Source: Candidatus Hecatella orcuttiae
GTDB taxonomy: Archaea; Thermoproteota; Bathyarchaeia; Hecatellales; Hecatellaceae
Reading direction: 5' to 3'
Assembly: GCA_002011035.2 (NCBI GenBank)
Contig: MTLY02000002.1
Location: forward strand, 417,130 to 481,129
Length of the DNA: 64,000 bases
In this document: positions 39,811-48,400 of the stretch, in pieces
Layout of the letters: each line of letters opens with the position of its first letter
Position numbering within the stretch: position 1 is the first letter of the stretch
Translations under genes and position numbers: made by a program
The notes under the pieces: model-generated
Seen by the model: only the letters and a program-made list of their open reading frames with translations
The model's database searches: none
Told to the model about the DNA's origin: nothing

Positions 39811-39984
39811 TCATGGTGAACTCTCCTGATCCGGGTTGAAAGCGGGTTTAATTTTTTCCTCCACGTAGCTCCAGAACTCCGCGGTTTTTCCTCGAAATTC
39901 GGAGGCAGCTTGGGTGAGGTGCAGAAACTCTCCCCTTGGGAGCATCCTAGGTATGAGGATGAGCGCTCTCCCCAACTTCGACAC
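39811..39984 (-). CDS. 57-residue protein of unknown function
   Basis: Minus-strand GTG 39984 to TGA 39811. The sequence starts MSKLGRALILIPRMLPRGEF and continues LHLTQAASEFRGKTAEFWSY to a charged tail; it is clearly protein-like with strand and helix. It is too small to be found by a length cut-off. A TATA-like AGATATAAGG is placed about 50 bases upstream, and no strong ribosome site is visible. It is 66 bases upstream of the P-loop gene on the same strand, so the two may form an operon. Confidence 0.5.
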   Translation of the reverse strand: MSKLGRALILIPRMLPRGEFLHLTQAASEFRGKTAEFWSYVEEKIKPAFNPDQESSP

Positions 39985-40103
39985 CTGGGGTGCGAGGTTG
40001 AGGCTTCGCTAGCAAGATGGCTGCGTCCTTATATCTGTTTTTCGAAGGCCTGATTCAAAATCTTTAATTTTAAGCCCCCTCAACATCCTATGCGGCAACC
40101 CTC

Positions 40104-40580
40104 ATGAAAAAGGCTGGAAGACAGATGACCATGCCGGTAGTCTTCGTCGAAGTCAGCGTCCTCTCCCACGCCACCGAGGACAAGGAGAAAGTCTTAGAAG
40201 CCTTCAAGCATGCCCTAACCGAGGAAGTCTACGGAGAAACTGAAATAGCCGAAGACAGGCTGGAGGGACACTACGGAAACCCCATCACCCTCCTCAAAGT
40301 CCGGGTTAACAGGAAGGCTCAGGTGAGAAAAATCCTCGAAAACGTCTTCTCCAAACTGGAAGACCCAGACCGCCGCCGGTTGCTCTCTCAGGCTGAAAAC
40401 CACATCGACGAAGGAGGCAGCTTCTACCTGAGACTTGACAAGCAAGCGGCCTATGTGGGGAAAATGAAGCTGGCCAACGCCGACCCCCTCCGCCTCCAAG
40501 TTAAGCTGTCCATACCCAGAAGGCAGAGGGAAAAACTCCTAGAAGCATGCCGAAATCTGATCCACGGGCAAGCCGATTAG
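40104..40580 (+). CDS. RNA-binding protein of the exosome gene cluster (COG1325-like)
   Basis: 158 residues (ATG 40104 or 40125). It begins PVVFVEVSVLSHATEDKEKV, then LEGHYGNPITLLKVRVNRKA and NHIDEGGSFYLRLDKQAAY, the pattern of archaeal RNA-binding proteins of the COG1325 family that are usually encoded beside exosome or RNase P genes. Here it precedes Rpp30 and Pop5 genes in one operon. It probably binds RNA as part of RNA processing or decay. Length matches the family. Confidence 0.8.
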   Translation: MKKAGRQMTMPVVFVEVSVLSHATEDKEKVLEAFKHALTEEVYGETEIAEDRLEGHYGNPITLLKVRVNRKAQVRKILENVFSKLEDPDRRRLLSQAENHIDEGGSFYLRLDKQAAYVGKMKLANADPLRLQVKLSIPRRQREKLLEACRNLIHGQAD

Positions 40581-40590
40581 GCGGTGGGAT

Positions 40591-41328
40591 TTGGCGAAAT
40601 TCGTCGACCTCCACCTGTCCCCCTCCTGGGGAGACGCAAAGGAAGCCGGTAGACTGGTGGCGGAGACCGCCCGCTTGGGCTTCAGGGCTGTGGCTTTAGC
40701 CACCACCAGGGCTGAAGGCCCTCAAACACAGCGGTCTGTCTTCGAGGAAGACCTTTCAACCCGCGGCGTGGAAGCAGTCAGGAGGCTTAACCTACAGCCT
40801 TCCACCCCAGAGGAGCTTCTCAAAGACCTTAGAGTCCACCGGCGGAATTTCGAGGTGGTCTCCGTCACCTGCGAAACCGACTCCCTGGCGAGGTTGGCGG
40901 CTAGAGACTCCCGGGTTGACCTTCTACGTTTTCCCCTTTCCCCTCGGCTTCAGCTTTTCGGTGAGGTGGAGGCGGAGCTGGCCTCGGGCTCTAATGCCGC
41001 CTTGGAGGTTGACATGGCTTCCGTGGTGGGGGTGGAGGAATACGCTTTGCCCAGGGTCCTAAGGGAACTCCGTCGAAGGCTGAGGTTGGCTGAAAGGTTT
41101 AAAGTCCCTGTGGTGGTCTCCAGCGGGGCTGCTGACGTCTATGGGCTGAGGTCTCCCCGGGACATGGCAGCCTTCCTGAGGGTTCTGGGGCTGCCTCCCC
41201 AAGCCGCCCTTAAGGCGGTGTCCCGGAACCCAGCTGCCATCATTCAGAGGAACCGGGAGAAGCTTGACTCCTCCTTTGTGGGGGTAGGCGTCCGCTTGGT
41301 GAAAGAGGCTGAGGGGAAGGATGGATAA
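40591..41328 (+). CDS. rnp3: RNase P protein Rpp30
   Basis: 245 residues from the TTG at 40591, ten bases after the previous stop. TIM-barrel PHP-like layout of Rpp30: KFVDLHLSPSWGDAKEAGRL at the start, FRAVALATTRAEG, VVSVTCETDSLARLAARDSR, VDLLRFPLSPRLQLF and VVVSSGAADVYGLRSPRDM. It is one of four to five proteins of archaeal RNase P and pairs with Pop5. Its stop region overlaps the Pop5 start. RNase P RNA is also in this window (53245). Confidence 0.88.
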   Translation: MAKFVDLHLSPSWGDAKEAGRLVAETARLGFRAVALATTRAEGPQTQRSVFEEDLSTRGVEAVRRLNLQPSTPEELLKDLRVHRRNFEVVSVTCETDSLARLAARDSRVDLLRFPLSPRLQLFGEVEAELASGSNAALEVDMASVVGVEEYALPRVLRELRRRLRLAERFKVPVVVSSGAADVYGLRSPRDMAAFLRVLGLPPQAALKAVSRNPAAIIQRNREKLDSSFVGVGVRLVKEAEGKDG

Positions 41329-41677
41329 AAAGGCGAGAAAACGCTACCTGCTCTTCCAGGTTCTCTCAGACTCGGAGAAGTTGGAGAAAAAAAAGGTAGG
41401 GCAGGTTTTATTCCACAGGTTCCGGCTTCTTTTCGGAGCCTTCGGCCTAAGCCAATCCGACCTCTCCTTCCTCGCCTACGATGGGGAGAAGAAGCTGGGA
41501 GTCCTCCGATGCTCCCACGAGTATGTGGAACATGTCCGCGCAACCCTAGCCCTCACCGCGGAGGTTCAAGGCTCCAAAGCCCGCTTCCACGTGGTCCGGG
41601 TTTCAGGCACCCTCAAGACTTTGAAAGAAACCGCTCTTCTCTCTTTCGGGTCGCCGCTGAAACCTGAAGGGAAATAG
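41321..41677 (+). CDS. rnp2: RNase P protein Pop5/Rpp14
   Basis: 118 residues, overlapping rnp3 by eight bases. The sequence RKRYLLFQVLSDSEKLEKKK, then FGLSQSDLSFLAYDGEKKLG VLRCSHEYVEHVRATLALTA fits the Pop5/Rpp14 fold. It binds Rpp30 and stabilises the catalytic domain of RNase P RNA. The operon order RNA-binding protein, Rpp30, Pop5 is frequent in archaea. Confidence 0.85.
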   Translation: MDKKARKRYLLFQVLSDSEKLEKKKVGQVLFHRFRLLFGAFGLSQSDLSFLAYDGEKKLGVLRCSHEYVEHVRATLALTAEVQGSKARFHVVRVSGTLKTLKETALLSFGSPLKPEGK

Positions 41678-41707
41678 CTACGCCACCCTTTAGGGAGCCA
41701 AGCTGGC

Positions 41708-42037
41708 TTATCTTCGAAATCTAACCTTGTCGCTTTCCTTCTTCCAGTGGAAGGCGGCTGCATGGGCTTCCTCATCGGAGCAAAGCCTGTCGCCTTTGAT
41801 GTTTAGAATATGCAGTTTACCGTCTTCAACCTGGATGTTGAGAGGCCCGTGGCCTTTGAGGTAAGCCATGGTCACAGCGTCGTGGATGATGCTGCCGAGG
41901 ATCCTCTCCAGCTTGCCGAGGTCTTCTTCATCCCTAACCCTGCGCAGCATGGACTTCAGCTTCACCGAGTGGAAAGCTACTTCCTTGGCGTGAATGTCGA
42001 TGCACACATCGCAGATGGAAACCTTCAAAAAATTCAC
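41708..42037 (-). CDS. Small protein of unknown function
   Basis: 109 residues, MNFLKVSICDVCIDIHAKEV, then KLERILGSIIHDAVTMAYLK and KLHILNIKGDRLCSDEEAHA. A CxxC in the first 12 residues may bind metal. No family recognised. It is convergent with the RNase P operon (30-base gap). Confidence 0.7.
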   Translation of the reverse strand: MNFLKVSICDVCIDIHAKEVAFHSVKLKSMLRRVRDEEDLGKLERILGSIIHDAVTMAYLKGHGPLNIQVEDGKLHILNIKGDRLCSDEEAHAAAFHWKKESDKVRFRR

Positions 42038-42243
42038 CTAAATATGGTTTCAACCCGAGGTCACAAAAACATTTCTGTTTATTTTTTAAACCCTCTCCAT
42101 CCCCTTTTTCTCCACGGAAAAGTTCACTTCCCCATCCCGCAGCCTTCTGCCAACACGGTTTCCGGCTAAGCTCTGCAGCTCAAATTCTATCCAAACATTT
42201 TTATTGTGCAAGCTTCAGATGTCAGTCATAACGGGAAGAAGCA

Positions 42244-42651
42244 ATGTACTCCGAAGAGTTTGACGCCAGATGCCGAGACAGCGCCTGCGTCTGCGGAGGT
42301 TCAGGCTGCCTCATGTGGGTGGTGGACTACCACCGGTGGAGCCGGCAGCTGCTCTGCAACATAGGCGGCCTGATCTACATGGAAGTGGAAGGCGACTTGG
42401 AAGTCTACGACTACGTGGGGGACGTGCCGGGTTTGAAGGGGAACCCCGCCCGCCATACTCCGCCTGTGCCTTCCCCAGACGACTACTTCCGCTGCGCCGA
42501 CTGCAACAGGCTTACGTTGAAGACGGGAAAACACCACCTTTACTGCCCCGCCTGCTCCGACTTCCGAAGGCGGGAGCGGAAGCGAAAATGGATTCAGCAA
42601 CGCAGGAAATCTGCGAAGCAGGCGGAGACAGCAGGGCAGAAAACCGTGTGA
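42244..42651 (+). CDS. Cys-rich, probable zinc-binding protein
   Basis: 135 residues. Two groups of cysteines: RCRDSACVCGGSGCL in the N-terminus and FRCADCNRLTLKTGKHHLYC PAC in the middle. The end is a basic helix (FRRRERKRKWIQQRRKSAKQ) likely to bind nucleic acid. No family recognised. A TATA-like CATTTTTATTG is about 45 bases upstream and the start is ATG 42244. Confidence 0.7.
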   Translation: MYSEEFDARCRDSACVCGGSGCLMWVVDYHRWSRQLLCNIGGLIYMEVEGDLEVYDYVGDVPGLKGNPARHTPPVPSPDDYFRCADCNRLTLKTGKHHLYCPACSDFRRRERKRKWIQQRRKSAKQAETAGQKTV

Positions 42652-42801
42652 GTCTGCTTCTACCCGGGAAAAGTCCTTCTTATCGCCATTATTATTAGTC
42701 TGGCAAAAAGGTCTACAGGGGTTTCTGGGGAAAACTTGTTAAGCTTCAGCGTCCCCTTAATTAAGGGCGGCAGCCTTAAAACCGAATGGGAATGACCCAG
42801 C

Positions 42802-43566
42802 TTGACTCGATGTTCAGTCTGCGGGAGGGAGGTGAACCTTCCCTTCCTCTGCAATTACTGCGGCGGCTTCTACTGTGCAGAGCATAGGCTGCCTGAATAC
42901 CACAGCTGCTCCGCCCTCGGCACCCTCCAAAGGCCTGTTATTGAGGGGAGAATAACCTCCATCCCCTTTGAGGCTCCTTCCTTTGAGCGGAGGAGGCTGA
43001 GGCCGTCGGCCAGCAGCCGGGAGTTGAGGGACTTGGGCATCGCCTTGGGGGTGCTGATGCTGGTGGGGCTTTCCTGGCAGAGGTTCATCTTCGCCCTGTC
43101 CCCGCTTATGCTTCTGGGAGTAGCCTTAGGGGTCGCCCCCGCCTTTCTCCTCCACGAGGTGATGCATAAGCTGACGGCTCAGAGGTTTGGAGCCTGGGCG
43201 GAGTTCAGGCTTGACCCTTTTGGCATGATGATCACGGTCATATCCATTTTTTCCCCTTTCTTCAAGGTCATTGCCCCGGGGGCGGTGATGATTTCAGGCT
43301 ACCACCTGACGAGGGAGGACATGGGGAAGATCGCCCTCGCAGGTCCCCTGACCAACATCACCCTAGCCATGGTTCTCCTCGCCTTGCCCTTCCACCACTG
43401 GATAATCAACCTGGCAGTAACCTTCAACCTCTTCATAGCCTTCTTCAACCTCCTCCCTTTCTCCATCCTCGACGGCCGGAAGATCATCAGCTGGAACAAG
43501 CTTGCATGGGCCGCCGCCTTCGCTCTGACCGTTTTCCTCTTCGCAGCCCGGGCCTTCGTCTTCTAA
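42802..43566 (+). CDS. AN1 zinc finger plus site-2 (M50) membrane protease
   Basis: 254 residues from TTG 42802. The N-terminal 40 residues are an AN1-type finger (CSVCGREVNLPFLCNYCGGF, CAEHRLPEYHSC). The rest is a membrane zinc protease: helix with HEVMH (His118, Glu119, His122), LAGPLTNITLAMVLLALPF and a third-ligand motif FSILDGRKIISWN (Asp about 229). Such proteases cut other proteins inside the membrane. The AN1-protease fusion is a known archaeal combination; substrate unknown. Confidence 0.88.
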   Translation: MTRCSVCGREVNLPFLCNYCGGFYCAEHRLPEYHSCSALGTLQRPVIEGRITSIPFEAPSFERRRLRPSASSRELRDLGIALGVLMLVGLSWQRFIFALSPLMLLGVALGVAPAFLLHEVMHKLTAQRFGAWAEFRLDPFGMMITVISIFSPFFKVIAPGAVMISGYHLTREDMGKIALAGPLTNITLAMVLLALPFHHWIINLAVTFNLFIAFFNLLPFSILDGRKIISWNKLAWAAAFALTVFLFAARAFVF

Positions 43567-43709
43567 CGGTAAGCCTTTAAATCCCCGGGAAGGGCGGGTG
43601 GTGTGCAGAAAACTTATAACTGAGGCCTCCAGTTTCTGGAGACAGAGAGCGGGTGGTTGACTCCCTCCGTTCCGCTGTGACAGAAACCCCAAAAGGGAGG
43701 AAAAACCGG

Positions 43710-44198
43710 ATGGAATCAAGAGACCTAACCTTAGCTGCCATTTTTGGCGCCCTCTACGCCGTGGGCGTCGTGGCCTTGGCGCCCATCAGCTTTCTCCCCT
43801 TCCAGGTTCGAATCGCCGATGCCCTTCTCCCCCTGACCATGCTCTTCGGCTACCCCGCCATCTTGGGCGTGACCCTCGGATGCGTGGTGGCCAACAGCTT
43901 CGGGGGGCTGGGACTGGTGGACATGACCCTCGGACCCTTGGCCAACTTCCTCGCCTGCTCCGTGGGCTACCGGCTGGGGAGAAAAAGCAAGCTCGCCGGC
44001 TCCGCAGCCATAACGGCCATCGTAACCCTGATAGTAGGCGCCTACTTGGGGGTTCTCTTCCACCTGCCTCTCACCGTAACCTGGACGGGGGTTCTCCTCG
44101 GCTCCATTGTAGCCGTCAACATGGTAGGGCTGCCTCTGACCTACGCCCTGGACCGGAGGAAAGCCTACCTTTTCAGGCAGCCTAGGAGAAAAGGGTAG
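43710..44198 (+). CDS. QueT-like membrane transporter
   Basis: 162 residues from ATG 43710 (GGGAGG upstream; an upstream GTG-type start at 43653 is less likely). Five to six hydrophobic segments, with the family-type run LTLAAIFGALYAVGVVALAP, PFQVRIADALLPLTMLFGYP and FGGLGLVDMTLGPLANFLAC. QueT is the substrate-binding component of an energy-coupling (ECF) uptake system for queuosine precursors; archaea use the related archaeosine, so the substrate may be a precursor base. No ECF energising genes are visible. Confidence 0.8.
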   Translation: MESRDLTLAAIFGALYAVGVVALAPISFLPFQVRIADALLPLTMLFGYPAILGVTLGCVVANSFGGLGLVDMTLGPLANFLACSVGYRLGRKSKLAGSAAITAIVTLIVGAYLGVLFHLPLTVTWTGVLLGSIVAVNMVGLPLTYALDRRKAYLFRQPRRKG

Positions 44199-44285
44199 AT
44201 TCACTGGGCTTCAACAGGCTGCGGTCAAATAGGTTCATAAACCCTCAGCCCTTATAGGATTAGGCAAAAGCGACGGGAAGCGCTC

Positions 44286-45641
44286 ATGACGGACAGAGAG
44301 TTCTTCCAGAGGTCTTTGAGGCTTATAGAAGCCAGCAGGGCGCATGAGAAATACCGGGAAAAAGAATGCATAAACCTGATAGCCAGCGAGGGGTTGAAGT
44401 CCCCCGCGGCCATGGAGATGCTTCACCTCTGCCGGGACTTGGAAGCTCGATACTGCGAAGGTGAAAACGACCTGGAGGGGCATGTGAAGGAAAGACACTA
44501 CCAGGGGCAGAGGTTCATAACCCAGATTGAAAACCTCACCGCCGACCTGGTGAAGGACATCTTCCGATGTAGCTGGGTTGAGATCAGGCCGCTTTCAGGG
44601 ACGCAGGCGAATCAGGTTACCTTCTTCGGGCTTTCATCCCTCACCAACAACAGCAAGATGGCCGCGGTGCCCCTCAGCGCGGGAGCGCATATCTCCCACG
44701 ACTATACAGGGCTGGCAGGCCAAGTGGTGGGGTTGGAGATCATCAACATGACCTACGACCATGAGGAGTTGAACATAGCCGTCGACGAGTCTGTCAGGAT
44801 AATCAAAGCAGCTAGGCCGGGAATAGTCACCTTGGGCGGAAGCCTCTTCCAGTTTCCCCCTCCCATGGAGGAGCTGGCTGAAGCGGCGAGGGAGGTAGGC
44901 GCCTTCGTCGTCTATGACGCTGCACATGTCCTAGGCCTCATAGCCGGGGGGCAGTTCCAGCAGCCCTTGAAGGAGGGAGCGGACTTTGTCACAGGGTCGA
45001 CGCATAAGACTTTCCCCGGGCCTCAAGGCGGCTTGGTCTTCGCCGACCTGAGAGAGCCGAGGCAGAGGGACGCGGCTAGGGAGATTCAGCACGCAGTTTT
45101 CCCCCTCTCCACGTCCAACACCCATCCCGGGAGGTTTCCCGCCTTGGCCATAGCGGCCTTGGAGCTGAAGCTCTACGGTGACCAGCTTGCCAAGCAGACG
45201 GTCAGAAACGCTCAAACAGCTGGGGAATGCCTCTTCGAAAACGGACTTAAGGTTTTGGGGGAAAAGCACGGTTTCACCCAGTCCCATCAGATAGCCGTGG
45301 ATGTTCAGGAATACGGCGGCGGGGCTAGGGTTGCCAAAAACCTGGAGAAGGCCAACATCATCATCAACAAGAACCTCCTCCCCTACGACAGCCAAAGCGA
45401 CCGGGCGAGGCCGTCGGGGATCCGGCTGGGCTTCCAGGAGGTAACCCGAAGAGGCTTCAGGGAAAGCGACGTGAAACACCTCTGCAGCCTAATCTTGGAC
45501 GTGGTTAAAGGCAGAAGAGACCCGCGTTTGGTGAGGAAAGAAGTGATGGAGCTCAGGCAAAGCTTCCAAGGCATCCGCTACGGTTTCAAAAGCCTTGAGG
45601 AAGTGGAAAACCGCCTCAGGAAAAAACTCGGCTTAGTTTAA
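44286..45641 (+). CDS. glyA: Serine hydroxymethyltransferase
   Basis: 451 residues. PLP-enzyme blocks: CINLIASEGLKSPAAMEMLH, RPLSGTQANQVTFFGLSS, VVYDAAHVLGLIAGGQF and the PLP lysine in TGSTHKTFPGPQGG (Lys about 241). The archaeal-type insertions near the N- and C-termini are present. It interconverts serine and glycine with tetrahydropterin one-carbon units. Length agrees with archaeal GlyA (about 430-450). Confidence 0.95.
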   Translation: MTDREFFQRSLRLIEASRAHEKYREKECINLIASEGLKSPAAMEMLHLCRDLEARYCEGENDLEGHVKERHYQGQRFITQIENLTADLVKDIFRCSWVEIRPLSGTQANQVTFFGLSSLTNNSKMAAVPLSAGAHISHDYTGLAGQVVGLEIINMTYDHEELNIAVDESVRIIKAARPGIVTLGGSLFQFPPPMEELAEAAREVGAFVVYDAAHVLGLIAGGQFQQPLKEGADFVTGSTHKTFPGPQGGLVFADLREPRQRDAAREIQHAVFPLSTSNTHPGRFPALAIAALELKLYGDQLAKQTVRNAQTAGECLFENGLKVLGEKHGFTQSHQIAVDVQEYGGGARVAKNLEKANIIINKNLLPYDSQSDRARPSGIRLGFQEVTRRGFRESDVKHLCSLILDVVKGRRDPRLVRKEVMELRQSFQGIRYGFKSLEEVENRLRKKLGLV

Positions 45642-45725
45642 ACTCTCCAGAAACTTCTAGGGACCTAACGCTTATTAGCCTCAGGGAGTTTTTTCTTTTT
45701 CAACGTTTCAAAGGACGGGACGCTG

Positions 45726-46130
45726 TTGAGTGAAGATGAAGAATTGGAGAAAATCAAACAGGAGAAGATGCGAAAGATGCTGGGTGGAAGCAACCCTGAA
45801 GTCGTCGATAAACCTATACCCCTCACCGACTCCAATTTTCAGGAAACCCTCCGCCAGCATCGGTTACTCTTAGTAGACTTCTGGGCTCCTTGGTGCGGGC
45901 CCTGCAGGATGGTTGCCCCTGTCATCGAGGAGCTGGCCGGCCGATATGCCGGGTCCGCTGTCTTTGGAAAGCTGAACACTGATGAAAATCCCAAGACAGC
46001 CATGAAGTACGGAATATCCGCCATCCCCACCCTCATTGTTTTCAAAAACGGAGAAGAAGTCGACCGCATGGTCGGGGCTGCGCCCAAAGCTGAGATCGAG
46101 GCTCTTCTGCAGAAGCATCTTCAAACATAG
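45726..46130 (+). CDS. Thioredoxin
   Basis: 134 residues from TTG 45726. The redox motif WAPWCGPCRMVAPVIEELA lies near residue 55, with the cis-Pro motif ISAIPTLIVFKNGEEV later. A charged N-terminal extension of about 30 residues (ELEKIKQEKMRKMLGGSNPE) precedes the fold. It reduces protein disulfides. The next gene is a protein disulfide oxidoreductase in the same direction, with about 95 bases between. Confidence 0.95.
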   Translation: MSEDEELEKIKQEKMRKMLGGSNPEVVDKPIPLTDSNFQETLRQHRLLLVDFWAPWCGPCRMVAPVIEELAGRYAGSAVFGKLNTDENPKTAMKYGISAIPTLIVFKNGEEVDRMVGAAPKAEIEALLQKHLQT

Positions 46131-46225
46131 CCTCGGTTTCTCCGTGAAATCGCAGTCGTAAAAAAGCATATCAACTGGCTCCGCTATACCTCTGTGTGTA
46201 AGAGTTTTATGCGGAGGACTGTTGC

Positions 46226-46888
46226 GTGGGTTTGGTCCCTGAAAAGGAAAGAGTAAAGCTGACGGAGAAATTTGCCAGAGAGCTCACGGGAACCGTCACC
46301 TTGGTGCTCTTCACCCAAGAGTTCGAGTGCCCCCACTGCAAAGAAACCCGGCAGCTCGTCGAAGAGCTGAGTGAACTCTCGGAGAAGATCAACGTGGAAG
46401 TCTACGACTTCGCCGCCGACGAGGAGAAAGTCAAGGCTTTCAGCGTCGACAAAATCCCAGCCATAGCCGTTGTGGGGGAGAAGGACTACGGCATCCGATT
46501 CTACGGAATACCCTCCGGCTATGAGTTTTCAACCTTGGTGGAGGACATTGTGGACGTGTCCAACGGCTCCACGCGGCTCTCGGAGGAGGTTAAGAAAAAG
46601 CTCAGAGAAATCACCCAGCCTGTGCACATTCAAGTGTTCGTCACCCTCTCCTGCCCCTACTGCCCTCGCATGGTCCGGCTGGCTCACCAGGCGGCTGTGG
46701 AAGGCCCCAGCATCAGGGCGGACATGGTGGAGTCGATGGAGTTCCCCCATCTGGCCAACAAGTACGGTGTCATGAGTGTTCCCAAAACCGTCATCAACGA
46801 AACCGTGGAGTTTGTGGGAGCTGTTCCCGAGGAGCATTTCCTCCACTACGTCCTCAAGGCCTCCCAGCCTTCTGGCCTAGTGGTCTAG
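46226..46888 (+). CDS. Protein disulfide oxidoreductase (two thioredoxin units)
   Basis: 220 residues from GTG 46226 (GCGGAGG upstream). Two thioredoxin folds each with CxxC: FECPHCKETRQLV (about residue 35) and LSCPYCPRMVRLAH (about 142). This is the PDO family of thermophilic archaea and bacteria, which forms and isomerises cytoplasmic disulfides. Presence of PDO is usually associated with thermophily, a hint about the host. It lies just before the rRNA operon. Confidence 0.92.
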   Translation: MGLVPEKERVKLTEKFARELTGTVTLVLFTQEFECPHCKETRQLVEELSELSEKINVEVYDFAADEEKVKAFSVDKIPAIAVVGEKDYGIRFYGIPSGYEFSTLVEDIVDVSNGSTRLSEEVKKKLREITQPVHIQVFVTLSCPYCPRMVRLAHQAAVEGPSIRADMVESMEFPHLANKYGVMSVPKTVINETVEFVGAVPEEHFLHYVLKASQPSGLVV

Positions 46889-47222
46889 GCTTCTTTCCGT
46901 GTTTGAAGGGCGGAAGCTGGCTGTTTAAATCTCGGTGGAAAAAGGGAGGCTTAAAAGCGTCGGTTTTTGTCTCTGCCAATAAAAGTAATGCTTATATGAG
47001 GCCCCCTTCTTAACCTATTTTGGAAGTTCGAAAGAACCGCCCGTGACCTTTAGCGGCGGCGTCGAACTGACGATGAAGGCTTTTGTCCGAGGATGAGGCA
47101 TCCCGACCTCCGGTCACGGGCACATTATGAGGACCTAAGCAAGCGGAGTCTTTAGGTCTGATGCGGGTTTACCGCTTACCGCCAATCTTAGTCGAAGGCC
47201 TTTAACCGTACTCTCCATCGTG
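46889..47222 (+). other. rRNA operon promoter and leader
   Basis: No gene. The TATA box is probably GCTTATATGA (46990-46999), giving a start near 47020. The leader then carries a ten-base inverted repeat GCCCGTGACC (47039-47048) / GGTCACGGGC (47112-47121) and a second hairpin GACCTAA / TTAGGTC (47132-47138 with 47152-47158). Inside the first hairpin are CTGA and GATGA elements, like the C/D and K-turn motifs seen in archaeal pre-rRNA leaders. No long complement to the region after the 16S was found by eye. Confidence 0.6.
46990..46999 (+). promoter_or_regulatory. Likely TATA box of the rRNA operon
   Basis: GCTTATATGA, followed about 25 bases later by the AT/GC transition expected near an archaeal transcription start, and upstream of all leader hairpins. 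A second AT-rich stretch just before (TAAAAGTAATG, 46980-46990) may be the factor B recognition region. Confidence 0.45.
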
Positions 47223-47570
47223 AAATCCGGTTGATCCTGCCGGACCCCACTGCTATCGGGATGGGACTAAGCCATGCGAGTCAGCTTCCCTAAGCCATGG
47301 TAGGGAGGCGGCACACGGCTCAGTAAAACATGGCTAACCTGCCCCTAGGACGGAGATAACCCCGGGAAACTGGGGCTAATATCCGATGGGTGAGCTGGCC
47401 TGGAATGGTAGCTCACCGAAAGGGCGGTGGAACCATGCTTTCCACCGTTGCCTAGGGATGGGGCCATGTCCGATCAGGTAGTTGGTGAGGTAACGGCTCA
47501 CCAAGCCTATAACCGGTACGGGCCGTGAGAGCGGGAGCCCGGAGATGGACCCTGAGACAAGGGTCCAGGT

Positions 47571-47607
<37 letters not shown>

Positions 47608-47959
47608 GCGAAAGCGTGACGGGGCCATCCCGAGTGCCGCCTGCTGAAGGCGGCTTTTCCACGGTCTAAAAAGCCGTGGGAATAAGGGGAGGGCAAGCCT
47701 GGTGTCAGCCGCCGCGGTAATACCAGCTCCCCGAGTGGTGGGGACGATTATTGGGCCTAAAGCGCCCGTAGCCGGCCTGGTAAGTTTCCCGTTAAATCTG
47801 GCGATCCAATCGTCAGGCTGCGGGAAATACTGCCGGGCTAGGGAGCGGGAGAGGCCGGCGGTACTCTTGGGGTAGGGGTGAAATCCTATAATCCCAGGAG
47901 GACCACCAGTGGCGAAGGCGGCCGGCTAGAACGCGTCCGACGGTGAGGGGCGAAAGCTG

Positions 47960-47993
<34 letters not shown>

Positions 47994-48095
47994 CAGCTGT
48001 AAACGATGCGGGCTAAGTGTTGGAATGGCCTTAGAGCCATTCCAGTGCTGCAGGGAAGCCGTTAAGCCCGCCGCCTGGGGAGTACGGCCGCAAGG

Positions 48096-48137
<42 letters not shown>

Positions 48138-48228
48138 AAGCCTGCGGTTTAATTGGATTCAACGCCGGGAATCTTACCGGGGGCGACAGCAGGATGAAGG
48201 CCAGGCTAAAGACCTTGCCAGACGAGCT

Positions 48229-48260
<32 letters not shown>

Positions 48261-48269
48261 CCGTGAGGT

Positions 48270-48300
<31 letters not shown>

Positions 48301-48400
48301 CCGCCCCCAGTTGCCAGCGGGTCCCGTTGGGACGCCGGGCACACTGGGGGGACTGCCGGCGAGAAGCCGGAGGAAGGTGGGGGCCACGGCAGGTCAGTAT

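Noticed and set aside
43567..43709. Riboswitch before the QueT-like gene
   Set aside because: No recognisable preQ1-type element; only a short AT/GC mixed leader.
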